Below, in pieces: positions 8,471 to 18,352 of a stretch of DNA of 56,259 nucleotides (positions are counted from its first letter, which is position 1; each line of letters begins with the position of its first letter). The notes beneath the pieces are model-generated. The model ran no database searches and was not told the origin of the DNA. It saw only the letters and a list, made by a program, of their open reading frames with translations. The position numbers and the translations under genes are program-made. Source of the DNA: Nitrospirales bacterium (GTDB lineage Bacteria; Nitrospirota; Nitrospiria; Nitrospirales; UBA8639); NCBI GenBank assembly GCA_021604105.1, contig BQIW01000019.1:1-56259 (forward strand), in the 5' to 3' direction.

Positions 8471-9352
8471 TCAGGTCGATGAAGATGAGATGGACAAAGG
8501 TACGGAGGTTCGGACATGAAGATCTCTTTGAGGGAAAGGAATTTCCACACCATTTTTCCGAAATTTCTTGACGATGGCGCAATTAATATCGGATTGAACC
8601 TGTCTTCTGCCTTGCGGATCAATCACCCAGGCTAATAAACGCATGTTCCAGGCGGAATCTCCGAAACTCATTAGCCAGGCCTTCGGTTCTGGGTGGGGTA
8701 ACACCATAGGGTTGTCTTTTGCCGCTTCCAAAAGTGAACGGAAAACGTTGTCTAAATCCGAATTGTAAGAAACTCCCACCTCAATCTCCAAACGGGGTTT
8801 AGGGTCACCGTGCGACCAGTTGATAACCGTGGAAGAGATAAATTCGGAATTGGGAACAACGATGGCCACGTTGTTCAGAGAACGAATGGTGGTGGATCGA
8901 ATGTTGATTTCTGCCACATCTCCCTCAGTGTCTCCCACGGTGATACGGTCTCCAATCTGGATGTGTTGTTCGAATAGCAACATGAGTCCCGCGATAAAAT
9001 TGGAAGTCAGATTTTGCAAGCCGAATCCGATTCCGACGGAGAGAAAACCAAAAATGACGAATAGACCGCTCAGGTCTACGCCGATAACTTGAAAGGCAAT
9101 CACGGTCCCGATAAGAATCAGGAAGTATTGAATGAGGCGGCTTAAGGTCTATTGTGTCGCCTTGGGCATCTTGGAGCGTTTGAGTAATTGGTTGATCAAA
9201 AAATGTCGTATCAAGGTGTTGATGATCATAAAGCCACCCATGATGAACGCAAAAAATGCCAGTGACGAGAGGGTAATCGGGGTTTGGTTGACGGTAAATA
9301 AGGGATAAGTGAAAAAGTGATCTAATCCGTTCGGGACCGTTGAAAGATCCAT
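8471..9352 (-). pseudogene. MscS-type channel gene interrupted by one in-frame TAG codon
   Basis: The frame from ATG (9352) to TGA (8471-8473) would encode about 293 residues of an MscS channel, but codon 68 is TAG at 9149-9151. Reading through gives KMPKATQ-stop-TLSRLIQYFLIL, after which the classical MscS core follows: pore helix with SVGIGFGLQNLTSNFIAG, then IQIGDRITVGDTEGDVAEI and VVPNSEFISSTVINWS. Both halves are in the same frame, and related channels usually have tyrosine (TAT or TAC) near this position, so one base change explains it. The downstream part alone lacks the N-terminal helices. It is either a recent nonsense mutation or a sequencing error; recoding is less likely. Confidence 0.8.
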
Positions 9353-10266
9353 GGTGGTGCTCCTTTGAGGTGTTGTTTATTTCCGCGGCGGATTTGATGA
9401 ATTAACCAGAAAAATGTCAGAAAAGATAGAGAAAAACAAACCCAAAGGAAGAGCATAGAACAGTTGAAACCTCCCACTTGAGATAAAAAATTGCGAGGGG
9501 ACAAGGCGGTATAGTTTAGAGTTAAGGGAGAGATTCGTGAGGGTGAAAACTCCAACCAAACGAGCTGAGAAATCAGAGAGACACGACAAGTTTTCCCTTC
9601 GGTCTTGCGTTAAGCCGTGGCACTCGTAAGGCAGCAGAGCTATTTCATATTGTATGCCTTTCGGGCGTTCGATATCGGGGATACCGCGACTTGCCCCTAT
9701 GATGTCGAGACGGCTGGCAAGGCCCTGTTGACCGAATATAACAGAGCACCTGACCGGAACTGTGTTAGAAGAGGTGCGCCGATGAAACGAAGTCGCAACG
9801 AGTATCCTTCCAGAATCCTGCCTCGCTCATCAGCCTGGTAAGGCGACATTGTGTGTGCCTGAATGACTGGACGATAGACTTATCTTATTGTCGTGTCTGG
9901 TCTCTACTTATAGCGAATCGTGGCCTGGAATCTTTCTCTCATCCAGGGTTAACCGCAGAAGCGGCACAATAAGGTGTACAGGGGTGGAGCCGCCCGTCAT
10001 AGTGAAGAGGCGATTTTCAGGATCAGGGAGCGAAGGCCATGTCATCTAGACCGGATCATGAGAGAAGGACCAAGAGCACAGACACGGAGTCGCGAAGGGC
10101 CGATTATGAATTTTTGTCCACCATTTGGCGATATTCTATGGGATTGGGTAGTTCAGATGGGAGTGGCAGAAATCAAGGAAGATACAGATCGCTATTGTGG
10201 GTGATCGAGAAAGGGGTCTTGGAATAGAAAGGTCGTCATGATCATGGTTGGATGTGAGCCCTAAGA
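9353..10266. other. Gene-poor stretch of about 900 bases
   Basis: No convincing gene is visible. Short open frames exist, for example 9617-9841 on the plus strand, but they lack good ribosome binding sites and recognisable protein patterns. The stretch may be decayed accessory DNA or hold an RNA I cannot identify. Confidence 0.4.
10039..10227 (+). CDS. Possible small hydrophilic protein (weak)
   Basis: A 62-residue open frame starting with ATG, preceded by GGGAG eight bases upstream. It is rich in charged residues and serine and contains YEFLSTIWRYSMGLG. No homologue is recalled. It is listed only because start signal and length are acceptable; it may be noise. Confidence 0.2.
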   Translation: MSSRPDHERRTKSTDTESRRADYEFLSTIWRYSMGLGSSDGSGRNQGRYRSLLWVIEKGVLE

Positions 10267-10584
10267 TTAGGCGTCGCGATAATCAACCCAGGTTTCCTTT
10301 TCTGCCAGGTATGTTTGGCCTTTGAAATTGAGGCGGGTCCGCATGGTGGTAAAGCCTAATTCCCGAAGTTGATCGATGAGGTCCTTCAGGCTTTCCTGTA
10401 CGGTTCGATAAACCTGAGACTGGAGATTCAATGCTTCGTACATGACCGTTCCCGAGTATCCGCGTTCCACCCGTTTAATCGGGATCATTCGATTGAAATA
10501 TCGATCACTAGGGTCCATGCCCTCCAATTGATGCTTTTCCACGACGGCATTTTTGACTCGAAAGGATAAGGGCAGCGATGTCAT
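10267..10584 (-). CDS. Small conserved-looking protein of unknown function
   Basis: A 105-residue soluble protein without signal peptide or membrane segment. It looks like a compact alpha/beta domain: a strand (PLSFRVKNAVVE), a loop with EGMDPSDRYFNRMIPIKRV, a central helix (SQVYRTVQESLKDLIDQLREL) and two C-terminal strands (RTRLNFKGQTYLAEKETWVDY). I do not recognise it. It is transcribed away from pgsA. Coding character is better than random because of the mixed, balanced composition and a plausible GGAG upstream, but function is unknown. Confidence 0.55.
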   Translation of the reverse strand: MTSLPLSFRVKNAVVEKHQLEGMDPSDRYFNRMIPIKRVERGYSGTVMYEALNLQSQVYRTVQESLKDLIDQLRELGFTTMRTRLNFKGQTYLAEKETWVDYRDA

Positions 10585-10753
10585 GTGCTCTGGCTCCGGC
10601 TTAACGATGAGTAGCAGTGTTTTTTCTTTTTGTGAACAGGGATTATAGGCCGCCTTGATGGGGGTCGCAAGCGTGGTTGACTTCGCTCAGAATCCCAACG
10701 TAACCTTCCCTACGTTTAGGAAAATACGTTTGTGAGAAAGGGGTTGTGACGAA

Positions 10754-11326
10754 ATGGTCCGCGAGTCCTCGGGTGCCGACATTCTAATCAACCTTCCCAA
10801 CAGTCTCACCGTCCTCAGAATTCTCCTTGTTCCCGTTTTCGTTGGGCTTTTGCTCTACGAATACTATGACTATGCCTTAGTGACCTTATTAGTCGCGGCG
10901 TTGACCGATGGGCTGGATGGGGCCATTGCCCGTTTCACGGATCAGCGCACCCGCCTCGGCGAGTATCTCGATCCTCTGGCTGACAAATTACTCCTCATGT
11001 CGGCCATCGTGACCTTATCCGTTCTCCATTTTATTCCGATCTGGGCGGTGATTCTTGTGGTGAGTCGTGACGCCATTCTCCTCACGGGAACCATACTGGC
11101 TAGTTTAACCGAAATCGACATTGATATTTCCCCAACCTGGTGGGGAAAGGGGACCACTTTTGCGCAAATTTGTTATGTCATTATCGTGATTCTCTTTGCC
11201 ACGGGGCGTGTTCCTTCCGAAAGTATCATTCCTTTTCTCTCCGTCATGGTCATCCTGACCACCGGTTCTGGAGTGCATTATCTATTCCGGGGAATTCAAC
11301 GACTCAATTCTTCAGGCAAAAAATAA
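10754..11326 (+). CDS. pgsA: CDP-diacylglycerol--glycerol-3-phosphate 3-phosphatidyltransferase
   Basis: A 190-residue inner membrane enzyme of the CDP-alcohol phosphatidyltransferase family. The signature D-G-x2-A-R-x8-G-x3-D-x3-D is complete at residues 55-77 (DGAIAR, then G69, D73, D77). Several hydrophobic helices cover the rest. It makes phosphatidylglycerol phosphate from CDP-diacylglycerol and glycerol 3-phosphate. The N-terminal LPNSLTVLRI motif is typical of PgsA and separates it from other family members such as PssA. It ends 20 bases before pilB, so the two may share a transcript. Confidence 0.88.
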   Translation: MVRESSGADILINLPNSLTVLRILLVPVFVGLLLYEYYDYALVTLLVAALTDGLDGAIARFTDQRTRLGEYLDPLADKLLLMSAIVTLSVLHFIPIWAVILVVSRDAILLTGTILASLTEIDIDISPTWWGKGTTFAQICYVIIVILFATGRVPSESIIPFLSVMVILTTGSGVHYLFRGIQRLNSSGKK

Positions 11327-11346
11327 GGCTAACCGGGAGGATTCAG

Positions 11347-13164
11347 GTGAATCGAGAGCGTGTGGGCTTCCAGTTAGTGGATGCGAAAGTAATCTCCTCA
11401 GATGATTTGTCTCAAGCGCTTGATATTCAGCAGGGAGAAGGGGGGCGCCTCGGGAGCATTCTGGTTCGAATGGGAGTTCTGTCCGAATCCACTTTATTAG
11501 AGTTTCTTAGCCAGCACTATGGAGTTGCCACCGTAGAATTGTCTACGTGCTCGATCGACGGGAGTCTTCGGGGGTTGGTTCCTTATGACGTTGTCAGCCG
11601 GCACCTCGTTTTGCCGGTGCGGAAAACCACTTCACGACTGAGTCTGGCTATGGCCGACCCCACGAATGCGTCTTTGTTAGATGATTTGCGATTCCGGACA
11701 GGTTTGCACATTATCCCCATGGTAGCTACCGAATCGGATTTACGGACGGCGATCTCCCACCTGTATGGCCAGGGTCCTGATGGATCTTCCTCAACGATGG
11801 ACGCTGTGCAAAAAGATGACATGGGTACTTTCAACAACCGGGGAACTGGCCACGCGATTCCACCCAATCCGATGGGGAAGCCTGTTGGCCCTGGCTGTAA
11901 CTCTGGTAACGGGTTGAATGATCAAGAACGATCTATAATATTTCAGGAAAAAGCAGAAATGTCTCGTGCGAAGCGTCATATCAAAATTGATAAAGATTCT
12001 TCAGCGGTGGAGGTTGTGACTGGGCTTGTTCAGCAAGCCATTGAAATGGAGGCGAGTGACATTCATATTGAGCCGATGGAGACCATGATCCGGGTTCGCT
12101 TTCGATTGGATGGCGTCTTGTGTCCAATTCAAAATCTGCCTAAAGACCTTCATCAGGCTTTACTCGCCAGGGTGAAAATTCTTTCCGACCTGGATATTGC
12201 CGAGCGTCGGTTACCCCAAGATGGACGGATGAAGATAGAAGGCTTTCCCCACGTCGATATTCGAGTGGCCATTCTACCCTGTTTGTTTGGAGAAAAAGCG
12301 GTCCTGCGTCTCTTGAATCAGTCCGGACTTGCGTTACATTTAACCAATATCGGGCTTAACCAGCCCGATTTGGACCGGTTGACGACGGCTCTGGAAAATC
12401 CCTATGGAATGATCCTGGTGACAGGGCCTACGGGGAGCGGGAAGACGACAACTCTCTATAGCGCGTTACAATTTTTGAATACTCCTCAGATGAATATTGT
12501 CACTGTTGAAGATCCCGTGGAATACCAAATCCAGGGCATCAATCAGATGCAAATTCACGAAGAGATTGGATTGAATTTTGCCGCCGGGTTGCGGGCTTTT
12601 CTGCGGCAGGATCCTGACGTCATGATGGTAGGGGAAATTCGTGATCGGGAAACCGCGCAAATTGCGATTCAGGCTTCATTGACTGGCCATCAAGTCCTTT
12701 CAACCCTGCATACCATGAATGCCCCAGGGGCGATTACCCGGCTTATCGATATGAGCATTGAGCCGTTTTTGGTGTCTTCCGCCGTCTCGCTCATTGTGGG
12801 CCAACGATTAGTTCGGAAAATTTGTGATCATTGTCGGGAGCTGGATACGGTATCTCAATTTCAGCTGCAGGAACTGGGGTTTGATGAGAATCTGCTTGGG
12901 GCGGTTCAGGCAATGAAAGGACGTGGGTGTGTGTCCTGTCACCTGACAGGATTTAAAGGTCGTATGGCCTTATTTGAGATCCTGCCTATTTTTGAAGGGT
13001 TGCATGAAAAAATTTTGGCACGGGCATCGACAAATGACTTGATAGCCTGTGCGATCAGCGAAGGATTTCGCACGCTTAGACAGGCGGGGATGGTGGCAGT
13101 TCAAGACGGCTTGACGACCATCGGTGAGGTATTAACGGAAACAAGATCTGATGCTTTTGTGTAA
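11347..13164 (+). CDS. pilB: Type IV pilus assembly ATPase PilB
   Basis: A 605-residue cytoplasmic ATPase that powers pilus extension. I chose the GTG at 11347: GGGAGG lies at 11335-11340, six bases upstream, and pgsA has just ended; the longer open frame upstream is out of context. The N-terminal MshEN-type domain covers about 1-145 (VGFQLVDAKVISSDDLSQAL). The catalytic domain has the Walker A GPTGSGKTTT near 360, the Walker B region DPDVMMVGEIRD near 422 and a zinc-binding cysteine tetrad CDHC (about 493-496) with CVSC (about 528-531). The neighbours pilT and pilC favour a pilus role over type II secretion. No pilin gene lies in the window. Confidence 0.9.
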   Translation: MNRERVGFQLVDAKVISSDDLSQALDIQQGEGGRLGSILVRMGVLSESTLLEFLSQHYGVATVELSTCSIDGSLRGLVPYDVVSRHLVLPVRKTTSRLSLAMADPTNASLLDDLRFRTGLHIIPMVATESDLRTAISHLYGQGPDGSSSTMDAVQKDDMGTFNNRGTGHAIPPNPMGKPVGPGCNSGNGLNDQERSIIFQEKAEMSRAKRHIKIDKDSSAVEVVTGLVQQAIEMEASDIHIEPMETMIRVRFRLDGVLCPIQNLPKDLHQALLARVKILSDLDIAERRLPQDGRMKIEGFPHVDIRVAILPCLFGEKAVLRLLNQSGLALHLTNIGLNQPDLDRLTTALENPYGMILVTGPTGSGKTTTLYSALQFLNTPQMNIVTVEDPVEYQIQGINQMQIHEEIGLNFAAGLRAFLRQDPDVMMVGEIRDRETAQIAIQASLTGHQVLSTLHTMNAPGAITRLIDMSIEPFLVSSAVSLIVGQRLVRKICDHCRELDTVSQFQLQELGFDENLLGAVQAMKGRGCVSCHLTGFKGRMALFEILPIFEGLHEKILARASTNDLIACAISEGFRTLRQAGMVAVQDGLTTIGEVLTETRSDAFV

Positions 13165-13188
13165 GCACCCGAGAAGACAGGTTGCCCA

Positions 13189-14301
13189 ATGGAATTGACT
13201 GCACTTCTAGATGAATTGTGCCGGCTGGGCGGTTCGGATCTGCACCTGGTTTCGGGCAGTGTGCCCCGCCTGCGTGTGGACGGACAATTACGCCCTATGG
13301 AATCTCCGACCTTGACCAGGCAGGACATGTCTCAGTTAACTGCGAGTCTGTTGACGGAAGCACAGCATCATCAGGTTATGGAGACCGGAGAGTGGGACGG
13401 AGCGTACAGCGTGCCTGCTATCGGTCGGTTTCGGGTTCATGTCTATACCCAGCAGGGGGCCTTGGCCATGGCCATTCGAACGGTGTCCGGGAAGATTCCG
13501 ACGTTTGAAGAATTAGGTCTACCGCCCATTGTTGAGCAATTGATGAGAAAGCCACAAGGTCTGATTTTGGTGACCGGGCCGACCGGAAGCGGTAAAAGTA
13601 CAACATTGGCCTCAATGTTGGATCATATCAATGAAGAGCGGTCTGCCCACATTATTTCGTTAGAAGACCCCATTGAGATTCTGCATTCACACAAAAAAAG
13701 TTTGGTATCTCAAATGGAAGTCGGGTCCGATGTCCGCGAATTCCAATCCGCTCTGAAAGGTATCTTACGGCAGGACCCCGATGTGGTGTTTTTGGGCGAA
13801 TTGCGGGATCTCGAGACCATTCAGGCGGCTCTCACCATGGCTGAAACCGGACATCTTACAGTTGCCACTTTGCACACGAATTCTGCGATTCATACGCTGA
13901 CCCGATTGGTCTCGGTGTTTCCTCCCCACCAGCAACAAGAAATTCGTATCCAGTTGTCGATGGTGCTGGAAGGCATTCTCGCTCAGAGACTTCTGCCACG
14001 TTCGGAGGGTAGGGGCCGTGTCCTGGCTTTGGAAATTCTGGTTACCTCTCCGGCAATTCGGAATCTGATTCGGGAAGACAAGATCCATCAAATGTATTCC
14101 ATGATGCAAACGGGACAAGCCCAATATGGCATGCAGACCATGAATCAAGCACTGGCCGACCTGGCTGGCCAAGGAGTGATATCCTCTGAGCTCGCCATGG
14201 GACTCACCACACTTCCTGATGAATTATCCAAGCTTTTGGAGCGCACCGGTCGGGAGCGATCCGGGGCAATGTCCTTGGCCAGGTTGCGTCCTCGGGTGTA
14301 G
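13189..14301 (+). CDS. pilT: Twitching motility retraction ATPase PilT
   Basis: A 370-residue hexameric ATPase for pilus retraction. It has the Walker A GPTGSGKSTT near residue 130 and the Walker B DPDVVFLGELRD near 197. The PilT-specific end is visible: AIRNLIREDK, then MYSMMQTGQAQYGMQTMNQAL, where helix residues contact the next subunit. It lacks the PilB N-domain and the zinc cysteines, which distinguishes it from the preceding gene. It starts 24 bases after pilB, consistent with one operon. The length is slightly above the usual 345 because of a C-terminal extension. Confidence 0.92.
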   Translation: MELTALLDELCRLGGSDLHLVSGSVPRLRVDGQLRPMESPTLTRQDMSQLTASLLTEAQHHQVMETGEWDGAYSVPAIGRFRVHVYTQQGALAMAIRTVSGKIPTFEELGLPPIVEQLMRKPQGLILVTGPTGSGKSTTLASMLDHINEERSAHIISLEDPIEILHSHKKSLVSQMEVGSDVREFQSALKGILRQDPDVVFLGELRDLETIQAALTMAETGHLTVATLHTNSAIHTLTRLVSVFPPHQQQEIRIQLSMVLEGILAQRLLPRSEGRGRVLALEILVTSPAIRNLIREDKIHQMYSMMQTGQAQYGMQTMNQALADLAGQGVISSELAMGLTTLPDELSKLLERTGRERSGAMSLARLRPRV

Positions 14302-14355
14302 ATGTCATTAAGAACTTTCTTGGTCTCCGACAGGGAAAGCGAACAATAACTCGAA

Positions 14356-15588
14356 ATGCCGAAATTTGAATATCGTGCAAAAAAATCGGATGGACAAACG
14401 GTCCATGGAGAAGTATTGGCTGCCACATCCAGTGATGCCTTACAGCTTCTTCGCAAACAGGACATCTTGGTAACCGGTCTGCAGGAAAAAGTTGAAAGGG
14501 TATTCAATCTCAGTGGCCAGTTGACCGGCTGGAGCGGCCAGTGGAGCTGGCAGGGCGTGAGTAGTAAAGAATTGGTGGTCTTTACCCATCAGCTGGCAAC
14601 GTTGATTCGTGCGGGTGTGCCTCTTTTGGAATGCCTGGACATTCTCTCCAGTGAAGCTGAAAACCCGACCTTGCGGCAGGTGGTTAAACATATTCGAGAG
14701 GATGTGGAGGGCGGAACCTTGTTGGCCCATGCTTTAAAGCGCAACCCCACCGTCTTTAATGAATTTTACCGGAGTATGGTGGAAGTAGGAGAGACGACAG
14801 GTCGCTTGGATGAGAGTTTGACTCAACTGGCAGTGTACCTTGATAAACAGGCTCAGTTGCGGGCGAAAATTTTCTCTGGATTGGCCTATCCGGCTTTGCT
14901 CGTGACTGTGGCGATGATTGTCCTGGTCTTTTTACTGATTTGGGTGGTCCCTCTTTTCTCCGGCTTATTCCAAGATATGGGCGAATCGCTTCCCTGGTTG
15001 ACACAAGTGGTGATTGACGTGGCTGAGGGGGTTCGGGATCATTTTTTTCTGTTAGCGGCATTTTGTGGAAGTTTGGTTCTGGGTATCCGGTGGTTCCTCA
15101 AAAATCCGAAAAGTCGGCAAGTCCTTGATAGGTGGATTTTAGGGGTCCCTCTTTTGGGGCCCGTGATTCAAAAAGCGGCAACGGTGCGTTTTTCCAGAAC
15201 ATTGGGGTTTTTAATTCGTCGTGGAGTTCCATTACTATCGGCCTTGGGTGTGGCGGGAACCGTGACCGGTAATAAAGTGTTTCAGCAAACCATCAGTCTG
15301 GCGGCCGTGGCTATTCAAAATGGGCGACCTCTCTCCGAGACGTTGAGGGATGGTCAGACTTTTCCGCCTATGGTTTCCCAAATGATTAAAGTAGGAGAAT
15401 CAACCGGTTCCCTTGATGTTATGCTGGAAAAAATTGCGGATCTTTTTGAGCAGGAGGTCGATCGAACGGTGGCCACTTTAACCTCGGTGTTGGAGCCCTT
15501 AATTATCTTAGTTGTGGGTTGTGGGATTGCCCTTGTCGTTGTGGCCATGTATCTTCCCATTTTTTCTATTGGTTCAGTTATTGGGTGA
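14356..15588 (+). CDS. pilC: Type IV pilus inner membrane platform protein PilC
   Basis: A 410-residue protein with the PilC/GspF duplication. An N-terminal MPKFEYRAKKSDG segment precedes two cytoplasmic helical bundles: ELVVFTHQLATLIRAGVPLL near residue 75 and TVRFSRTLGFLIRRGVPLL near 280. Hydrophobic segments occupy about 175-200, 220-245 and 375-405. PilC is the platform through which PilB and PilT act on pilin subunits. It follows pilT by 54 bases; the ribosome binding site is weak. The order pilB-pilT-pilC is a common arrangement. Confidence 0.92.
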   Translation: MPKFEYRAKKSDGQTVHGEVLAATSSDALQLLRKQDILVTGLQEKVERVFNLSGQLTGWSGQWSWQGVSSKELVVFTHQLATLIRAGVPLLECLDILSSEAENPTLRQVVKHIREDVEGGTLLAHALKRNPTVFNEFYRSMVEVGETTGRLDESLTQLAVYLDKQAQLRAKIFSGLAYPALLVTVAMIVLVFLLIWVVPLFSGLFQDMGESLPWLTQVVIDVAEGVRDHFFLLAAFCGSLVLGIRWFLKNPKSRQVLDRWILGVPLLGPVIQKAATVRFSRTLGFLIRRGVPLLSALGVAGTVTGNKVFQQTISLAAVAIQNGRPLSETLRDGQTFPPMVSQMIKVGESTGSLDVMLEKIADLFEQEVDRTVATLTSVLEPLIILVVGCGIALVVVAMYLPIFSIGSVIG

Positions 15589-15622
15589 GTCTGGAGACTT
15601 TTCGTTATTGAGTAGGAGTGTT

Positions 15623-16555
15623 ATGTCAATGACCGAAATCGTGGTGCGGGCACCGGCCAAAGTGAATCTGTTGATTCGGGTCTTGGATCGATTACCCAAC
15701 GGGTATCATAGTTTGTGGTCTCTCATGCATACGGTCGATGTCTTTGATCTTCTCCGAATTAGGCTTAACCCTGATCGGGAGGGTCTCGCTTTGACCTGTG
15801 GAGATGCCCCGTTGCCTTTGGATAAGGGCAACTTGGTTTATAGGGCGGCTGAATTGGTCCTTCAACGTTCTGAAAACAGTGTAGGGGTTGATATTGAGCT
15901 AAATAAAATCATTCCCATGTCGGCTGGGTTGGGAGGTGGGAGTAGTGATGCCGCTGCCACTCTGTATGGCCTTACTCATTTGTTGGGGTTAAATTGGACT
16001 TTATCTGACTTGTGTGAGGCGGGGGCAACGCTTGGAAGTGATATTCCATTTTTTTTTAGAGCACCTTGTGCAGTGGTTCAGGGATGGGGGCAGGAGGTGG
16101 CGCCCTGTTATCTCAAAGGTGAACGGTGGGTCGTTCTCGTCAACCCAGGCTTTCAGATTCAGACAAAATGGGCCTATAAACAGCTGGCTTCCCAACGGGA
16201 GGCCGTCAGGCCTTTAAGTGAATTTACTGAGAGAGTAGGTCGTGAATTGAGCATTTCTTGGGAGGAGGTGATCGGGATAATGGAGAATGATTTTGAACCC
16301 CCGTTGTTTCCGTTTTATCCGATTTTGGGGTTCATTAAAGACACTTTGCTTTCTTTTGGGGCTCAAGCCGCACTATTATCGGGTAGTGGAGCTACCGTAT
16401 TTGGGATTTTTCGCACTCAGGAAGAGGCCCGGCAGGCCTCCAGCCGGTTGCGCCGTGATACAAACTGGACAATCTTTGATGCCCCGATGGGTTCGACTGC
16501 TTTACCTCATGACCCTTTCCCAGTTGGCTCTTCTTTTCACGTTTCCAAAGTGTAA
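15623..16555 (+). CDS. ispE: 4-diphosphocytidyl-2-C-methyl-D-erythritol kinase
   Basis: A GHMP-family kinase of about 310 residues that phosphorylates CDP-methylerythritol in the non-mevalonate isoprenoid pathway. The N-terminal APAKVNLLIRVL and YHSLWSLMHTVDVFD motifs, the glycine-rich MSAGLGGGSSDAAAT near 97-112 and the C-terminal LLSGSGATVFGIF are all present. The ATG at 15623 follows AGGAG at 15614-15618 by only four bases; the in-frame ATG at 15629 has better spacing (10) and could be the real start. It sits 35 bases after pilC. Confidence 0.9.
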   Translation: MSMTEIVVRAPAKVNLLIRVLDRLPNGYHSLWSLMHTVDVFDLLRIRLNPDREGLALTCGDAPLPLDKGNLVYRAAELVLQRSENSVGVDIELNKIIPMSAGLGGGSSDAAATLYGLTHLLGLNWTLSDLCEAGATLGSDIPFFFRAPCAVVQGWGQEVAPCYLKGERWVVLVNPGFQIQTKWAYKQLASQREAVRPLSEFTERVGRELSISWEEVIGIMENDFEPPLFPFYPILGFIKDTLLSFGAQAALLSGSGATVFGIFRTQEEARQASSRLRRDTNWTIFDAPMGSTALPHDPFPVGSSFHVSKV

Positions 16556-16666
16556 ATTCAGTGGTTTGAGTTGACAAGCCGCCAATACTAGAATTACCTT
16601 TGCTCTGCTTTTTTCCTGAACATCTGTTACGGTTCAGGTTTACCCAGGCAAGTTGAGACTAGCACC

Positions 16667-17608
16667 ATGCTCCGAGATTTAAAATTGATCACGGGAAACT
16701 CCAACCTCGCGTTGGCCAGAGAAATTGCTCAGTATATTGGGCAGGACTTGAGTCAGGCAACGGTTACGACTTTTAGTGATGGGGAGATCAGAGTCAGAAT
16801 TGATGAGAATGTGCGGGGAGGCGATGTTTTTCTGATTCAATCCTGCTGCCACCCGGTGAATACTTCCATTATGGAATTGTTGCTCCTGATCGATGCGGTC
16901 AAACGATCATCGGCTTCCAGGATCACGGCAGTAATCCCTTATTACGGATATGGCAGGCAAGATCGAAAAGATCAACCCCGAGTGCCCATTAGTGCCAAAT
17001 TAATTGCGGATTTGATCACGGCTGCTGGCGCGAATCGGATTTTGACAATGGATCTTCATGCCGGACCGATTCAAGGATTCTTTAATATCCCCGTTGATCA
17101 CCTTTATGCCATGCCTGTGTTGTTGGACTACATTAAAAAGCAAAATATTTCTGATTTGGTGATCGTTTCCCCTGATGCGGGAGGGGTTGAGCGAGCGAGA
17201 GCATTTGCCAAACGACTGAATTCCTCCCTCGCGATTATTGATAAGAGGCGAGAATCGCCGAATCAGGCTGAAGTGATGAATATTATTGGTGATGTTCAGG
17301 ATAAGCATGCATTATTGTTTGATGACATGATTGATACGGCCGGAACTATTGTCCAAACGGCCCAAACCTGTATGGATAATGGAGCTTTGTCGGCTTGGGC
17401 TGGGAGTACCCATGCAGTCCTGTCGGGTCCGGCACTGGAGAGATTGCAAGCGTCTTGTCTCCGTGAGGTCATGGTGACGAACACCATTCCTTTAAATGGG
17501 AAGGATCAGCAATGTCCAAAATTGAAAACCCTCACTGTTGCTCCTTTGTTGGGTGAGGCGATTTTGAGGATTCATCGTGAAGAGTCGGTGACATCCTTGT
17601 TTGTATAG
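16667..17608 (+). CDS. prs: Ribose-phosphate pyrophosphokinase
   Basis: A 313-residue enzyme that makes PRPP from ribose 5-phosphate and ATP for nucleotide, histidine and tryptophan synthesis. Motifs are complete: [35 protein letters not shown] (ATP and flexible loop), [12 protein letters not shown] and the PRPP-binding [10 protein letters not shown]. The length matches bacterial Prs (about 315). The ribosome binding site is weak. It is followed by rplY, the L25/Ctc gene, an order common in bacteria. Confidence 0.95.
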   Translation: MLRDLKLITGNSNLALAREIAQYIGQDLSQATVTTFSDGEIRVRIDENVRGGDVFLIQSCCHPVNTSIMELLLLIDAVKRSSASRITAVIPYYGYGRQDRKDQPRVPISAKLIADLITAAGANRILTMDLHAGPIQGFFNIPVDHLYAMPVLLDYIKKQNISDLVIVSPDAGGVERARAFAKRLNSSLAIIDKRRESPNQAEVMNIIGDVQDKHALLFDDMIDTAGTIVQTAQTCMDNGALSAWAGSTHAVLSGPALERLQASCLREVMVTNTIPLNGKDQQCPKLKTLTVAPLLGEAILRIHREESVTSLFV

Positions 17609-17653
17609 ATACGCTAACTGTTCATTCACTCTCATTTAGAAAAGGGTAAGACA

Positions 17654-18349
17654 ATGAAATATGAACTTGAGGTTGAAAAACGGGATCAGGCTGGAAAAGG
17701 CGTGGCGCGGCAATTACGGCGACAAGGGAAAATTCCTGGAGTGCTTTATGGAGGGGGGAAATCTGAATTTGTGGCCATGGATTATAAGACTGCCCGCAAT
17801 CTGGTGATTTCTCAGGTTGGCCACACTGGTTTGCTGACTGTTCGGATTTCCGGGGGGCAAGAACGGATCGCCGTCCTTCAAGACCATCAAATTGATCCTA
17901 TTACGGGGGCCATTCTACATGTGGACCTCTTTGAAGTCTCGATGAAAAAGGTTATTCGCGTAAAAGTTCCCGTGACGATTATTGGAGAAGTCCCTGTTGG
18001 TGTGAAGGAGGGAGGTATTTTGCATCAGGTGATGCGTGAACTTCACATTGAGTGTTTGCCGGCTCAAATTCCGGATCATATTGAAATTGATGCATCAGGA
18101 TTCGGGATTGGTGATGGGATGCATGTGAAGGAAGTTAGAGTCCCGACAGGTCTCAAGATTTTGGATGACGAGGATCTCATGGTTGCCCATGTTGCCACGA
18201 AGATGTCTGAAGCGAAGTTAGAGTCTCTTTTGGCTCGTGAGGTGGCTGAAGGTGTGGCTCCTGTTGCCACTGCAGAAAAAGCGGCAGAGGCGTCAGCCAC
18301 TGGAGGGGCAGTGGCGGCTTCAGATAAATCGAAGGAAGGCAAAAAGTAA
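17654..18349 (+). CDS. rplY: 50S ribosomal protein L25 / general stress protein Ctc
   Basis: A 231-residue two-domain L25 protein that binds 5S rRNA. The N-terminal L25 domain (about 1-95) has RQLRRQGKIPGVLYGGG and the TGAILHVDLFEV stretch. The Ctc C-terminal domain (about 100-190) has VPVGVKEGGILHQVMRELHIECLP (given here in parts: VPVGVKEGGIL and LHIECLP). An alanine-rich, charged tail follows. It starts 45 bases after prs with GGGTAAG upstream, and the next gene, pth, begins three bases after its stop. Confidence 0.93.
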   Translation: MKYELEVEKRDQAGKGVARQLRRQGKIPGVLYGGGKSEFVAMDYKTARNLVISQVGHTGLLTVRISGGQERIAVLQDHQIDPITGAILHVDLFEVSMKKVIRVKVPVTIIGEVPVGVKEGGILHQVMRELHIECLPAQIPDHIEIDASGFGIGDGMHVKEVRVPTGLKILDDEDLMVAHVATKMSEAKLESLLAREVAEGVAPVATAEKAAEASATGGAVAASDKSKEGKK

Positions 18350-18352
18350 CCC

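Noticed and set aside
9617..9841. Possible 74-residue protein
   Set aside because: No ribosome binding site, odd composition and no pattern that recalls a protein family.
11140..11346. Longer N-terminus for PilB starting inside pgsA
   Set aside because: The extra residues overlap pgsA in another frame and do not resemble PilB; the GTG at 11347 has a good ribosome binding site.
16571..16599. Promoter before prs (TTGACA at 16571)
   Set aside because: The -35 hexamer is perfect but there is no acceptable -10 box at 16-18 bases; at 17 bases it reads TTACCT.
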